64,000 nt of DNA from VRUE01 sp045805805 (GTDB taxonomy: Bacteria; Actinomycetota; Thermoleophilia; Solirubrobacterales; 70-9). The DNA lies in NCBI GenBank assembly GCA_045805805.1, contig JBJMKO010000086.1, positions 1-64,000 on the forward strand, given 5' to 3'. This document shows positions 33,067 through 42,359 of this stretch, piece by piece. The number at the start of each line of letters is the position of its first letter. Position 1 is the first letter of the stretch. The position numbers were made by a program, and so were the translations under genes. The notes under the pieces were generated by a model. The model was not told the DNA's origin. It saw only the letters and a list, made by a program, of their open reading frames with translations, and made no database searches.

Positions 33067-33369
33067 GTGGCTTTTATCGGCATCGCCTGCCTTCTCGCCG
33101 CCTGCGTCTTCGCGGGCATGGCCATGGCCCCGCTGTTCAACCGCTTCCTGCCGCAGGGGCACAAGCGCCGATCGGCGTCGGGCTGCCTGTGGATCTTTGC
33201 CTCGATCGCCGCTGTTTGGATCGGCTTCGCGTTCCTGCTTGCCGTGCCGACCTTCGACCCGAACGCGCCTGAATGGCAGGCCGACACGACGAATATCGGG
33301 GCCGTCGACGATGGGACCGGGGAACGGGGCACGGCAACCAGCAACGAAGGAATGGGAGAGGGACCATGA
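33067..33369 (+). CDS. small two-span membrane protein
   Basis: The product has 100 residues with membrane segments near residues 1-20 and 42-62 (WIFASIAAVWIGFAFLLAV). The GTG start is two bases after the previous stop. No family is recognised. Confidence 0.65.
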   Translation: MAFIGIACLLAACVFAGMAMAPLFNRFLPQGHKRRSASGCLWIFASIAAVWIGFAFLLAVPTFDPNAPEWQADTTNIGAVDDGTGERGTATSNEGMGEGP

Positions 33370-33818
33370 TCGACTATTTCAAAGACGAGGCCGGAGAGTG
33401 GCGCTACCGCGTCAAGGGCGCGAATGGCGAGCCGCTGGCGACCAGCGAAGGCTACCGCGACCAGACCGACGCCAAGCGTGGCTTCGAGGCGCTCAATCGG
33501 GCCGTGGCCGCGTCGGTTTTCGCGCCCGAGTGGCCGCACGGCATCCAGCGGTTCACCATGCCCGCGATGCTCGAGGAGGACGAGCACGGCAATCCGGTCA
33601 ACGAGATCGATCATTACCGGGGCAAGGTGCCGCCGCGCATCGAATCCGGCCCCGTCCAGTTCGGCGATGATTGGCCGGGACTGTGGCTCCGTGGCGACAG
33701 TTGTTTCGCCTATGCTCTTGCACTTAGGGCGGAACGGTTGCAATCTGCCGACGCTTTCAGTCGGGCGGGCGTCGACGGACTCATCACCGCGCTCGAAAGC
33801 ACCAACATCAACAAGTGA
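33366..33818 (+). CDS. DUF1508-type (YegP-like) N-terminus protein
   Basis: The 150-residue product begins with FKDEAGEWRYRVKGANGEPL, the DUF1508 (YegP-like) motif, followed by SEGYRDQTDAKRGFEAL. The rest is specific to this protein. DUF1508 domains are small, of unknown function. ATGA coupling. Confidence 0.75.
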   Translation: MIDYFKDEAGEWRYRVKGANGEPLATSEGYRDQTDAKRGFEALNRAVAASVFAPEWPHGIQRFTMPAMLEEDEHGNPVNEIDHYRGKVPPRIESGPVQFGDDWPGLWLRGDSCFAYALALRAERLQSADAFSRAGVDGLITALESTNINK

Positions 33819-33837
33819 GAGGGGGGCCTCTTCCACT

Positions 33838-34314
33838 ATGAGATTACACGACCAGATCGTAGCCGTTGAACGGGCCACGAATTCCAACCGATCCATCGAC
33901 GGCGACGTCGTCGAACTCCTGAACCTGCAGCCGCAGGGCTTCAAGCGGGCCGCAGGATCCCAGCCCGAGCTGTTCCGCGACAGCACCGGAGCCGCGCGGA
34001 TTCAGACGTGGCTCGCGCCCAAGCTGATGAACAGCGTGGACGACGCGCTGGGCCTCCTGACGCCCGGGTGGCGGCTTGAGAGCCTGTCGGACGCGGGACC
34101 GGGCCACCGGGCGCGCTGCATCCTCGAACGCGACGACGGCAGCAAGGTGGTTGGCTACGGCTGCAACCGGTCGGCGGCGGCGCTGGCCGCTGTCCTGCGC
34201 TCCAAGGCGCACGATCGGGGAAGCCCGATGCCGCGCTCGAGCGAGCACGCGGCGGAAGTCGAGCCGGTGATCGCCCGGGAGCGCGAGCAGCCCGAGATGC
34301 GCATCAGCGCCTAA
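33838..34314 (+). CDS. unknown protein, last of rightward cluster
   Basis: The 158-residue product has VVELLNLQPQGFKRAAG and WLAPKLMNSVDDALGLLTPG, and a basic, disordered C-terminus. No family is recognised. It converges with the minus-strand gene at 34311, sharing bases at the stops; no terminator hairpin is visible between them. Confidence 0.65.
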   Translation: MRLHDQIVAVERATNSNRSIDGDVVELLNLQPQGFKRAAGSQPELFRDSTGAARIQTWLAPKLMNSVDDALGLLTPGWRLESLSDAGPGHRARCILERDDGSKVVGYGCNRSAAALAAVLRSKAHDRGSPMPRSSEHAAEVEPVIAREREQPEMRISA

Positions 34315-34388
34315 CGGCGCTGGGACAGCCCCAGAGCGAGCAGCGACACGCCGGTCAGGAGAGCGATGCGGCGATGGGCCGTGGTCAC
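34311..34388 (-). CDS. tiny membrane protein (25 residues)
   Basis: A GTG overlapping the preceding stop (GTGA) opens a 25-codon frame with one hydrophobic stretch (IALLTGVSLLALGLS) and basic ends. Tight coupling supports it as a real gene; the small size makes this uncertain. Confidence 0.45.
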   Translation of the reverse strand: MTTAHRRIALLTGVSLLALGLSQRR

Positions 34389-34612
34389 CCGAGGGACTGC
34401 AACAGCTGGGCGCGCTGGTTGACCAGATCGACGTAGCGACCGGCGAGCGACGGGTCGACCAGAGTCAGCCCGGGCCGAATGGCTTTCAGCTCCCGATCGA
34501 TCCGGTCCAGCTCGCGGTTTCCGGCGTCGTCGATCAGGCGGCTCTGTTCTTGGGCTTGCCGCTCGAGCGCGAGGTTGCGCCCGCAGGCGCGGTGAAGATC
34601 AGAATGGGCCAT
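34385..34612 (-). CDS. unknown small protein
   Basis: The product has 75 residues and is helical and charged (LERQAQEQSRLIDDAGNREL, YVDLVNQRAQLLQSLG). No family is recognised. Confidence 0.6.
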   Translation of the reverse strand: MAHSDLHRACGRNLALERQAQEQSRLIDDAGNRELDRIDRELKAIRPGLTLVDPSLAGRYVDLVNQRAQLLQSLG

Positions 34613-34715
34613 TGTCCATCCAATCCACGAATTTGCGCGCCACGATGTAGAACGGGAACAACGGCAGCAGCAGGGCGACCTGCCAGAGCGGGCGGCGATT
34701 GCTCGGGCGGGTCAC
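34599..34715 (-). CDS. small single-span membrane protein (38 residues)
   Basis: The GTG start overlaps the phosphatase stop. A basic N-terminus is followed by one membrane segment (WQVALLLPLFPFYIVA). The end overlaps the next start by 14 bases. No family is recognised. Confidence 0.5.
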   Translation of the reverse strand: MTRPSNRRPLWQVALLLPLFPFYIVARKFVDWMDNGPF

Positions 34716-35359
34716 AGCACTTCCTCGAGCGTAAGCCGTCCGGTCTCGAAGCACTTGGTGTCGATGAAGCGCATATTCTCCGCGTCGATCGGGTCAGCGA
34801 TCGGCGTGTGGCCGAGATAGACCTGATCAACGCCAGTGACGCGCGGCACGTCTTCGCCAGCGAGCACACGGTCGATCGTCGCGCGCGACCACATGGCCGT
34901 GTCCTGCACGCGCTCGGTGGCGAGCCATTGCATGAACTGCCGCCAATCGCCGAACGGCACGTCGGCGTGCACCAGCCCGATCGACCGACCGGACGGCGAA
35001 GCCAGAGTAACGGCGACCGGCAGATCCCGCACCATGGCGGCGAGCTGGGCCTGACGCTCCGGCTCGAGCAGCGCGAACCACCCGCCACCAAAGCGAATGT
35101 GGAAGGCCGACGACGCGCCGCCTTGGTCGAAGGCCTGCTCCATCATGACCTCGTGATTGCCCTTGATCGAGCGGAACCACGGCTCATTGAGCAGCACGAA
35201 CACGGCCTCCGAGTCCGGGCCACGGTCAACGAGATCGCCGAGCGCCCAGAGCGTGTCGCGCTCTCGATCGAAGCCGACCAGCTTGAGCGCGCGCAACAAC
35301 TGCTCGAGGCAGCCATGAATGTCGCCGCAGACGAACAGGCGGCCCGGACGGTCAGGCAT
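34712..35359 (-). CDS. PPP-type metallophosphatase
   Basis: The 215-residue product has the full PPP signature: GDIHG (residues 12-16), GDLVDRG (41-47) and GNHE (67-70), plus LVHADVPF and LGHTPI further on. This group includes PrpE-like Ser/Thr phosphatases and diadenosine tetraphosphatases; lambda phage carries a relative. Two metal ions would be bound by the Asp/His/Asn residues visible. It could reset host phosphorylation or destroy alarmone-like nucleotides. The substrate cannot be told from sequence. Confidence 0.92.
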   Translation of the reverse strand: MPDRPGRLFVCGDIHGCLEQLLRALKLVGFDRERDTLWALGDLVDRGPDSEAVFVLLNEPWFRSIKGNHEVMMEQAFDQGGASSAFHIRFGGGWFALLEPERQAQLAAMVRDLPVAVTLASPSGRSIGLVHADVPFGDWRQFMQWLATERVQDTAMWSRATIDRVLAGEDVPRVTGVDQVYLGHTPIADPIDAENMRFIDTKCFETGRLTLEEVL

Positions 35360-35684
35360 CGCGGGCCTCGCCGTTCTGGATCCAGCCGTGCCACAGGCCG
35401 CCAGCCGAGCCGTCGACCGACGGGAACACGGTCAGCGTCGAGAAGTCGCCCGCGTCGATTCCTCCCTCGAACGTCCAGACGACGCCCGGCCCGGCGGTCT
35501 GGGACTTCGAGTCCGGCACGGCCTCGGCAGCCAAGCGCCACTGCTCGCGGCGCTGATTGACCGGCTCGGCGAGCACGATCTGAAACCACTGCGGATCCTT
35601 GGGCGATCGGAACATGAAGCCGACGCGGCGACCCTCGAGGATCAGCCACGCCGGGTCCAGCTCGAGAAGCGGGCGAGTGGTCAC
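35352..35684 (-). CDS. unknown protein, possibly DUF6527-like
   Basis: The 110-residue product starts at a GTG overlapping the preceding stop. LTVFPSVDG near the C-terminus and the WFQIVLAEPV strand recall the DUF6527 family, but the family cysteines are missing. The name is tentative. Confidence 0.6.
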   Translation of the reverse strand: MTTRPLLELDPAWLILEGRRVGFMFRSPKDPQWFQIVLAEPVNQRREQWRLAAEAVPDSKSQTAGPGVVWTFEGGIDAGDFSTLTVFPSVDGSAGGLWHGWIQNGEARDA

Positions 35685-35902
35685 TGGAACGGGTTTTCGC
35701 CCCGAGCCATCGCCACAATCAGGCCGACGAACAGCGCGACGATCGCCACCACCGGTAACGCCAGCAGCGAGAGCGGCACCAGATACCAAGCGAGGTAGCC
35801 GAAGTGGCAGAGCGCAATGGCGACCGCGAGCGCGATCGCCTCGATCAGCCCGATAATCGTCCACCCGGCCCACGGATATTTGTCAGCAAAAGAAGCCATC
35901 AT
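35681..35902 (-). CDS. small membrane protein
   Basis: The product has 73 residues with two long hydrophobic spans (about 13-35 and 38-65: IIGLIEAIALAVAIALCHF, and LLALPVVAIVALFVGLIVAM). No family is recognised. Confidence 0.65.
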   Translation of the reverse strand: MMASFADKYPWAGWTIIGLIEAIALAVAIALCHFGYLAWYLVPLSLLALPVVAIVALFVGLIVAMARGENPFQ

Positions 35903-36087
35903 TCCCCTCCATCACGAATGCGTTCGAACTCGGTGCTGTCGCCACGAAGCGCAGCCTCGTAGAGCGCCACCTGCTTGTCGGCCTCGCCCGGGGCCAGCTC
36001 ATGGACCGAGCGCGCGCGCAGCGGGACAGGAGCGTCGATCGCCTTGGCGATCTTGTGAGCGGGAACGGTCTTCGAATTCTTGCCCAT
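35899..36087 (-). CDS. unknown small protein
   Basis: The product has 62 residues, basic at the N-terminus and acidic at the end (ALYEAALRGDSTEFERIRDG). ATGA coupling. No family is recognised. Confidence 0.6.
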   Translation of the reverse strand: MGKNSKTVPAHKIAKAIDAPVPLRARSVHELAPGEADKQVALYEAALRGDSTEFERIRDGGE

Positions 36088-36098
36088 GGGGCCTCTCC

Positions 36099-39000
36099 TT
36101 ACAGCATGGCCGCCTGCGCAGCCGATTGAAGAACGCCAGCCTGCTTGAGGTAGAAGGCCAGCCCGGAATCATCGATGCCGTCGAGCGGCGAAGTCAGCAT
36201 GTCTCGTAGACCATATTTGCGAGCCAGCCGCGCGCGGTTTTTGTCCTCCGACGGATGGTCCGACACAAGGTCGATCAGCTCGACGTCCTGCTTCTGGCCG
36301 ATGCGCTCGATCCGCCCGTTCCGCTGGGCGTGAGTCATGGCCGTGTTGGGGGTGTCATATTGTGTGAGCCAAGCGCCGGACTGCATGTTGGCCCCGGTCG
36401 CCCCGGCGTCCGACGCGACCACAATGTCAGCGTCCGACTTGCCGTCCTCCGGGTTGAAGGCGCGCAGCTTGGCGGCCTTCTCGGCGGACGAATCCGCGCC
36501 AGTGAGCCGGATCACCTTGTGGCCCTCGGCCTCGAGCCGGGACGCGATCGTCTCCACCGCCTCGAGCGAGTGCGCGAAGACCACGCCCTGCTTGCCCTTC
36601 CGCTCGTCGGCGACCTTGACCAGATCGTCCAGCTTGCCCGACGTGGGATCATTGTCGAGGATCCGGCGCACGGCACTGTCCTTGATGATCCCGACCGACT
36701 TGGCGACCTTCTGGGCGATCGCGGGCCAGTGCTCCTCGGGCACGCCCTCGAACAGATGCGGCGAGAGCGCCTTGGCGGCCTCAATGTCGGCCTTGCCCTC
36801 CATCGCCGCGATGCGCAGCGCCGCGCAGCGGGACTCGAGCACCCCGAGCGCCGCCGTCTGGGTCGGCGACACCTTCACCCGGCGCTCCTCGCGCTGAATG
36901 TCGACGTCGGGCTTGAGCGCGAACGAATAGGCGTGCCGCGCCAGCTCGCGCTGCAGCCCCTCCTTGGCCGCGACAGTGTCGCCGCCATAGCGCCGCAGGA
37001 ACGCATCCCGATCGGCGTAGCGCTCCGGGTCCATCTTCTGCAGGAGCGAGAAGGCCTCGCTGGCGTCGTTCTTGACCGGGTCGCCCGAGGCATGGACATA
37101 ATACTCCGCGTTGCCCGAGACCGCGCCGATCGTCTCCGACATGCGGCTGTCCTGCTTGCCTTCCCGATCGAGCAGACCGTGACCCTCGTCGACCGCGACG
37201 AAATCCGGCGAGATGCCGTGGAACTCGAGCACGCCCTTCATCCACGCCCGGCGGCCCTTCTCGTCCATGGCGTCGAGCGCCGCAGCCGCGTTGTCGGTCG
37301 ACGTGGCCTTGCCCGCCGCGACCGCCATTTTGAGCAGGTCGTCGCGGAATGATTGGTGGGTCACGACCGTGAAGTTGTTCCCCGGATCCTTGTAGGACGC
37401 CAGCCGGTCCTCATACGAAGCGCCCGGCTCGGCGTGCCAGCGGAACTTGCCCGGCTCGAGGAAGCGCAGGGCCTCCGCGCCGAACTGGCCCTGCACGATC
37501 GACGGGACGGCGAAGATGCCCTTCTTGATCTTGCCCTCGGACGCCAGCTGCGAGAAGCCGCCGAGCATCATCGCGGTTTTGCCCGAGCCGACGCCCGCAG
37601 TGAGCGCCACGCGCTTATTCTCGACGATCAGCTTGATCGCCCGCTGCCGCTTCACCCCGTCGGGGCCGGACATGGTCGGCTGGAACAGCTTGACCGGCTG
37701 ACCCGGCTCGAACTGCCGCCCGACGACGCCCATCATCTTGCCGATCATGGACTCCGCCGCGTGGCCGATGGTGCGGCGCTCGCCCGCGCCCAGCGACTTG
37801 GGACCGGTGTCGTCGCCGCCCAGCTCGTCGGACGAGAAGAAACCCATCTGGGCCTGACCGAACGCGGCCTCGTAGGACTTGTGCTGGTCGATCTTCTCGG
37901 CGACCGACCCGCCCGCATATTTGCCCTTCACGCGGTTGCGCATGGAGTCGATCAGGTCGCGCTGCTGCGCCAGCTGCTTCTCGCGCTCGGCAGGGTCGAC
38001 CGCCGACAGATAGCGCAGGTTATTGCGAATGACGGTCGTGCCGATCGCCAGCGGCTTGCCCGGGCGAAGGCGATTGTGGGCCTCGGCGAAATGCTCGGAG
38101 ACACGCGATCGCACGAGATCCTGCACCGACTCGAGCGCCTTGGCAGGGCCGCCCATCAGCTTGCAGTAGCGCGGCCAATCCAGCTTGGCGGACGCGGCCT
38201 TGGCGGCGGCCTCGTCGTGCTCGGCCTTCCAGCTCGTCCACTCGGGGTTGGCGGCCAGCTCGCCGAACATATCGTGGACCTGCTTGGGCGGCTCGGCGGC
38301 GGCCAGCTTCTCGGCGTCCTGCCGGAGCGTCTTTTCCTCGGGCGATTCCTTGGCGACGTTCTTGAAGAACCAATCGCGCAGATCCCCGCGATCGGACGGC
38401 GACAGCTCGCCGACCTGCTTATAGGCCAGCTTGCCCGTCGGCTCGTCGGACAGGGCGCGATGGAGCGCCTCCTGCGCGAGCGCGTCCGGCTCGAACTTCT
38501 GCCGGTTGAGCGTCGATCGCGTGCCGCCGAGCGAGGCGACATGGTCGTCGGCATATTGCTCGAAGACCGGCGACAGATCCTCGACCCGGTTGAGACCGCC
38601 GTCGGCCTTCTTGGTCGGAACCACGGCGTCGAGCGCCTTGGCGTATTCCTCGGCCCGGGCCTGCCCTACCTGCTGGAAGAACGACGCGGACTGAATGTCG
38701 GAGAGGATATCGGCAGGCGGGTCACCATCAGCAGTGCGAGCGCCGACATAAGTGCGCAGCGCCGCTCCAAGGTCTCCTGCCGCGAAGGCGAAAGGTTGCG
38801 CCATTCGGGGCGCGACTCCGGGCTTAAGGTCCAAGCCAAGATCGGGTCGCTTTGCGAACCCATCGGGCAGCCAATCGTCCTCATCTTCCGCTCCATTCAT
38901 GATAGCGAGATTCCGAGCAACGCGCTCAAGGTTGGCATGGTCGACCTGCGCCGCGAGCCGATCGAGACCGACGGCGTTGATCTTGGCGAACGTGTTTCCT

Positions 39001-41180
39001 CCGGCCTTGTCGATGGTGAAGTCGTCGGTGGTCAGGCCGATCGCGTAGAGCTGCTGCACGGCGGATTCGATCGACGCCTTGCCGAGCGACACCTCGAGCG
39101 AATCCTTGGCCGGGGCCTCGAGCGCGGCGACCAGCGAAGCGCGGGCCTCCTGCTCGCCGAGCGCCTGACCCAGCACCTTGCGCGCTTCGCCGATCAGGTC
39201 GAGCCGCTTCTGGTTGAGCGCAGCCGCCGTCACGAGATCATAGGCGGAGTGGGCCTCGCCCAGCTCGATCGCCGCCGCCGCGTCCTGCAGCTCCTTGGCC
39301 TGCTCGAGCGCATCGGCCTGCTGCTTCGGGGCCTCGGCGACGTGATACTCAGCCAGACCCGAGGCGATGCCCGCCGTTTTGGCCCCGTAGGACGCATGGA
39401 GCCGCCCGGCGAGCACTTGCGCCGCCCCAGCCACCCCAAGCACGTCGACCACGGCCCGATCGACCAGCGCAGCGCCGCCCACGGCCTGCTGCAGCGCGTT
39501 GATCGCGTTGTAAGCGCCAGCGGAGACGTGCGAGCGCAGGTCACCCTCGGTGCCCGCCTCGGCAGCCCCAGCGAGGAACGCGGCGGCCTGCTGGGTTGAG
39601 ACCTCCTCCTCGACCAGCTTGTCGATCTCGGCGTCGGTCGGCGCGGTCGTGGCGAGGACGTAGGCCTTCGGCTCGACGGTCGAAGTGTCGACCTCGGCCC
39701 GGGCCTTCGCCGCCTGCTTCTCAAGCTTGGCGAGCGCCTTGAGCTGCTTGACCAGATCCACGGCCTTGTTCGCGTCCACGATCGACGCCAGCAGGTCCGG
39801 CTCGGCGAGCTTCGCCATTTCCGCCTCGACGGCGGCCTTCACCTTGTCCTTTTCAAGCTTGGCCTCGAAATCCACGGTCTTGCCCTGCCCGGCGGCCACC
39901 TGCGCCTCGACGGCGTTCACGGTCTCGTCGGTCAAGCCATGCTCGGCAGCCATTTTGCCGAACGAGACCGAGATCCCCGATTGATCAGGCACCTTGCCCG
40001 GCAGCAGATCCTCAACCCCTAGCTCATCAGCCCCGGGATTGGACGGGACAGTGTCGAGACCGGCGGACTTTCGGCGCTGCGCATCGGCGACCAGCGCGCG
40101 CTTCTGCAGGTCGACCGCAGCCCGGGCCTTCTTGAGCAATTCGGCCTCGTGGCGGCGCACCGCTTTTTTAGCGGCGTCCGGTGAAAGGTCCGACGTGTCG
40201 AGAGCCAGCGCCGCCTCGTTCCAACCGAGCGCCGAAGCCACCTCTTTGACGAAAGCCGCCCGGGCCTTCCGGGTCTGCTCGAACAATTGCTTGCGAGCCT
40301 TCTCCTTGGCCTCGTGCAACCCGAGCGCCTTGTCCTTGGCGATCATGTCCTTGCGGGCCTTGCGCTTCTCCGCCTGATTGGCAGCCGCCGTGGCCTTATA
40401 CTCGCCCTCCGACTTAACTCCCCGCAATTTCAACATGTTAAGCTTGCCACCGGCCCCGCCGATCACGCGCATGGTTCCCCCCTCACCAGCGGGAACGACG
40501 AGCACCGGCTGACCTTTGGAGCCGGGACCATTGGGGTGGACCGTGATCCACCGGGCGTCGGGAGGAATGGGGCCTGCGTCCCCCTTGAGCATATCGATCG
40601 GGGCGGCGAGCAGGTGCCACGCGAGCGCGGAGTCGGTTACGATTAGTGACCTTTCACGCGACCTTTCACCGTTGCTTTCACATCCCCCGGCGAAAGTGAC
40701 CGTGAGGGCCTTGAAAGTGCAGTCGCCGTCGGCGTCGGGATCCACCGCGAGGATGGAGGAGGAAGCCGGGGGGAGATCACCGCCCGCCACAGGGGCAGGC
40801 AGGCTCTCGGTGACGTAGACCCGCACTCGCTCCCTCACGAGCTGGACGACGCCATACCCCCGGACCTCGCCAGCGGGACCGAGCACCGCGCGCCAGAATG
40901 ACAGCGCAGGGTCGGTCCCCTCATGCTCGTTCACCACGAATGATGGCGCTTCGAGCACAGGGCGAATGATTCCAATAAGCGAAACGCCTACATCAGGAAA
41001 GTCGATGCACTCAGGCTTAACCTCAACCGGGCCGAACGGAGTTTCCACCGCGTTGCCCGGAACCTCGGCCTCCCAGCCCTCACGATCGAACGGGATCATC
41101 CGCCACTGCACCCCGGCAGCAGCCAACAGGCCAGCGGTGCTCGAGGCAGCCGCGCGCGCCGGGTGGACGGTCTCGATCAT
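36099..41180 (-). CDS. giant polyvalent protein with C-terminal SNF2-type helicase
   Basis: The product has about 1693 residues if it starts at the ATG at 41180, which I prefer because the alternative GTG at 41201 sits inside the late motif. The N-terminal part includes WITVHPNG and a Gly-rich GGAGGKLNMLKL module found in polyvalent phage proteins. A long helical middle follows. The C-terminal helicase has Walker A AGVGSGKT (about residue 1193), DEGH (about 1330) and QRNGRIERIGQ (about 1621), with VVASDAGATGANMQS before it, typical of SNF2/DEAD-type ATPases. Such proteins are often injected with the DNA to act early. No methyltransferase motif was seen. Confidence 0.85.
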   Translation of the reverse strand: MIETVHPARAAASSTAGLLAAAGVQWRMIPFDREGWEAEVPGNAVETPFGPVEVKPECIDFPDVGVSLIGIIRPVLEAPSFVVNEHEGTDPALSFWRAVLGPAGEVRGYGVVQLVRERVRVYVTESLPAPVAGGDLPPASSSILAVDPDADGDCTFKALTVTFAGGCESNGERSRERSLIVTDSALAWHLLAAPIDMLKGDAGPIPPDARWITVHPNGPGSKGQPVLVVPAGEGGTMRVIGGAGGKLNMLKLRGVKSEGEYKATAAANQAEKRKARKDMIAKDKALGLHEAKEKARKQLFEQTRKARAAFVKEVASALGWNEAALALDTSDLSPDAAKKAVRRHEAELLKKARAAVDLQKRALVADAQRRKSAGLDTVPSNPGADELGVEDLLPGKVPDQSGISVSFGKMAAEHGLTDETVNAVEAQVAAGQGKTVDFEAKLEKDKVKAAVEAEMAKLAEPDLLASIVDANKAVDLVKQLKALAKLEKQAAKARAEVDTSTVEPKAYVLATTAPTDAEIDKLVEEEVSTQQAAAFLAGAAEAGTEGDLRSHVSAGAYNAINALQQAVGGAALVDRAVVDVLGVAGAAQVLAGRLHASYGAKTAGIASGLAEYHVAEAPKQQADALEQAKELQDAAAAIELGEAHSAYDLVTAAALNQKRLDLIGEARKVLGQALGEQEARASLVAALEAPAKDSLEVSLGKASIESAVQQLYAIGLTTDDFTIDKAGGNTFAKINAVGLDRLAAQVDHANLERVARNLAIMNGAEDEDDWLPDGFAKRPDLGLDLKPGVAPRMAQPFAFAAGDLGAALRTYVGARTADGDPPADILSDIQSASFFQQVGQARAEEYAKALDAVVPTKKADGGLNRVEDLSPVFEQYADDHVASLGGTRSTLNRQKFEPDALAQEALHRALSDEPTGKLAYKQVGELSPSDRGDLRDWFFKNVAKESPEEKTLRQDAEKLAAAEPPKQVHDMFGELAANPEWTSWKAEHDEAAAKAASAKLDWPRYCKLMGGPAKALESVQDLVRSRVSEHFAEAHNRLRPGKPLAIGTTVIRNNLRYLSAVDPAEREKQLAQQRDLIDSMRNRVKGKYAGGSVAEKIDQHKSYEAAFGQAQMGFFSSDELGGDDTGPKSLGAGERRTIGHAAESMIGKMMGVVGRQFEPGQPVKLFQPTMSGPDGVKRQRAIKLIVENKRVALTAGVGSGKTAMMLGGFSQLASEGKIKKGIFAVPSIVQGQFGAEALRFLEPGKFRWHAEPGASYEDRLASYKDPGNNFTVVTHQSFRDDLLKMAVAAGKATSTDNAAAALDAMDEKGRRAWMKGVLEFHGISPDFVAVDEGHGLLDREGKQDSRMSETIGAVSGNAEYYVHASGDPVKNDASEAFSLLQKMDPERYADRDAFLRRYGGDTVAAKEGLQRELARHAYSFALKPDVDIQREERRVKVSPTQTAALGVLESRCAALRIAAMEGKADIEAAKALSPHLFEGVPEEHWPAIAQKVAKSVGIIKDSAVRRILDNDPTSGKLDDLVKVADERKGKQGVVFAHSLEAVETIASRLEAEGHKVIRLTGADSSAEKAAKLRAFNPEDGKSDADIVVASDAGATGANMQSGAWLTQYDTPNTAMTHAQRNGRIERIGQKQDVELIDLVSDHPSEDKNRARLARKYGLRDMLTSPLDGIDDSGLAFYLKQAGVLQSAAQAAML

Positions 41181-41196
41181 GGGAGACAAGGTTGCA

Positions 41197-41205
41197 GTCA
41201 CGACC
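41197..41205 (-). promoter_or_regulatory. late motif copy 5 (GGTCGTGAC)
   Basis: An exact 9-mer lies 17 bases upstream of the ATG at 41180 of the polyvalent protein. It favours that ATG as the start. Confidence 0.7.
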
Positions 41206-41235
41206 AGCGAATGTCCCCCTCACCGGCCACCCTGT

Positions 41236-41247
41236 CACCTCAGAGGT
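41236..41247 (-). promoter_or_regulatory. ACC-N5-GGT dyad
   Basis: On the minus strand ACC-TCTGA-GGTGACAG lies about 30 bases upstream of the late 9-mer. No clear -35/-10 pair is seen. Both signal types precede the polyvalent gene. Confidence 0.5.
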
Positions 41248-41253
41248 AGCGGT

Positions 41254-41523
41254 TCAAGCCCGAATTGCGCGGTAGGCGTCCCAAGGGAGCCAGAGCAGCG
41301 AGCCGAGCGGGAACAGGAGCACCGCCGCATAGGCCAGCTCGAGCGTCGTCGCCCGGGCGCGATCGAGATGGACCGATCGCCAGCACCGCCACAGATCCAC
41401 CGTGGCGACGAGGCAATAGCCGAACAGGAACGCGATCAGGAAATGGCCGACGTGCGGCCCGAGCAACCACAGCAGAGCAGCATAGACGCACGCGCCGATC
41501 AGCGCGAAGCCGACTTCTTTCAC
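41254..41523 (-). CDS. small three-span membrane protein
   Basis: The product has 89 residues with hydrophobic spans near 5-22, 27-44 and 64-81 (GFALIGACVYAALLWLLG, FLIAFLFGYCLVATV, LELAYAAVLLFPLGSLLWL). The start overlaps the end of the gene at 41520. No family is recognised. Confidence 0.65.
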   Translation of the reverse strand: MKEVGFALIGACVYAALLWLLGPHVGHFLIAFLFGYCLVATVDLWRCWRSVHLDRARATTLELAYAAVLLFPLGSLLWLPWDAYRAIRA

Positions 41524-42323
41524 TTTCCCCTCCCCAGCAAAAGGCGACCAGCCGCCTCGCGGATGGTCTTGAAAAGATCCTTCCGTTCACCCTCGGGCTT
41601 TGGCTCGGCGTCAAGCAGAGCGACCGAGACCTTGGCGCGATCACCGTCGCGCTGCGCGAGGATGACAATCCGCTGCCCGGCCTCGTTGGTCAGCGTGATC
41701 GAGCCGTTCCCAGCCTTGTCGACGCCCTTGGTCTCCGAAACCTCGAAGCCGAGCGGCTTCACCTTGTCGGCGATCGCCGCCATCTTCGCCTGCACGTCCT
41801 TGGCGGGGAGCAGCATGGGGTTGGAGCCGGACTTGCCGAGCGCCGCCTCGAGCACGGCAGCCTTGTCGACCTTGTCGGGCCTGTCCTCACCCCCGGAGGC
41901 GTCCGCGCCGCCCGAAGCAGTATCCTCCTCCCCCGGGGCAGGCTCGCCGCCCTGATCCGCCGCGTGGGCCTCGGCCTTCTTGCGCAGGTGCGGCACCTCG
42001 TCCTTGGAATCGGCGTGCACGCGGGCGTGATGGTCCATCCAGACCCGGTGCCCGTCGCCCTCGGATTCGAACTCGCGGACCGGCGTCTCGTCGTGGAACG
42101 ACTTCCCCTGCTTACCGGTGGTCGAATAGTTTGTGCCCGCGAACTGCATCGTCGAGGCGTCCTGCGGCCCGGTCGAGTGCTCGTCGGTGACCGTCGCCTT
42201 GCCGACGACGTGAGGATGCGAATAGGCGTCCCCGGCCTTCTTCTGCGGCTTGTCATCGCGCCCGGCGTCGTGGCTCTTGAGCAACAGGCTCGAGCCGGTG
42301 CGGCGGAGAACGAGACGGGTCAT
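41520..42323 (-). CDS. unknown protein
   Basis: The product has 267 residues. The first half is polar, with GDGHRVWMDHHARVHADSK. An acidic disordered stretch around residues 120-150 is followed by a helical-beta C-terminal domain (SITLTNEAGQRIVILAQRDG). A late motif lies 37 bases upstream of its start, so it belongs with late or virion genes. No family is recognised. Confidence 0.65.
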   Translation of the reverse strand: MTRLVLRRTGSSLLLKSHDAGRDDKPQKKAGDAYSHPHVVGKATVTDEHSTGPQDASTMQFAGTNYSTTGKQGKSFHDETPVREFESEGDGHRVWMDHHARVHADSKDEVPHLRKKAEAHAADQGGEPAPGEEDTASGGADASGGEDRPDKVDKAAVLEAALGKSGSNPMLLPAKDVQAKMAAIADKVKPLGFEVSETKGVDKAGNGSITLTNEAGQRIVILAQRDGDRAKVSVALLDAEPKPEGERKDLFKTIREAAGRLLLGRGK

Positions 42324-42359
42324 GGGAACTCCATTCGGTGTCTGGGAACAGACGGTTCA

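Noticed and set aside
33819..33837. Terminator at GAGGGGGGCCTC before the last early gene
   Set aside because: The stem is 4 bp and has no U-tract.
37353..39599. A 748-codon plus-strand frame across the polyvalent gene
   Set aside because: It is an antisense shadow; the minus-strand protein has helicase motifs in order.
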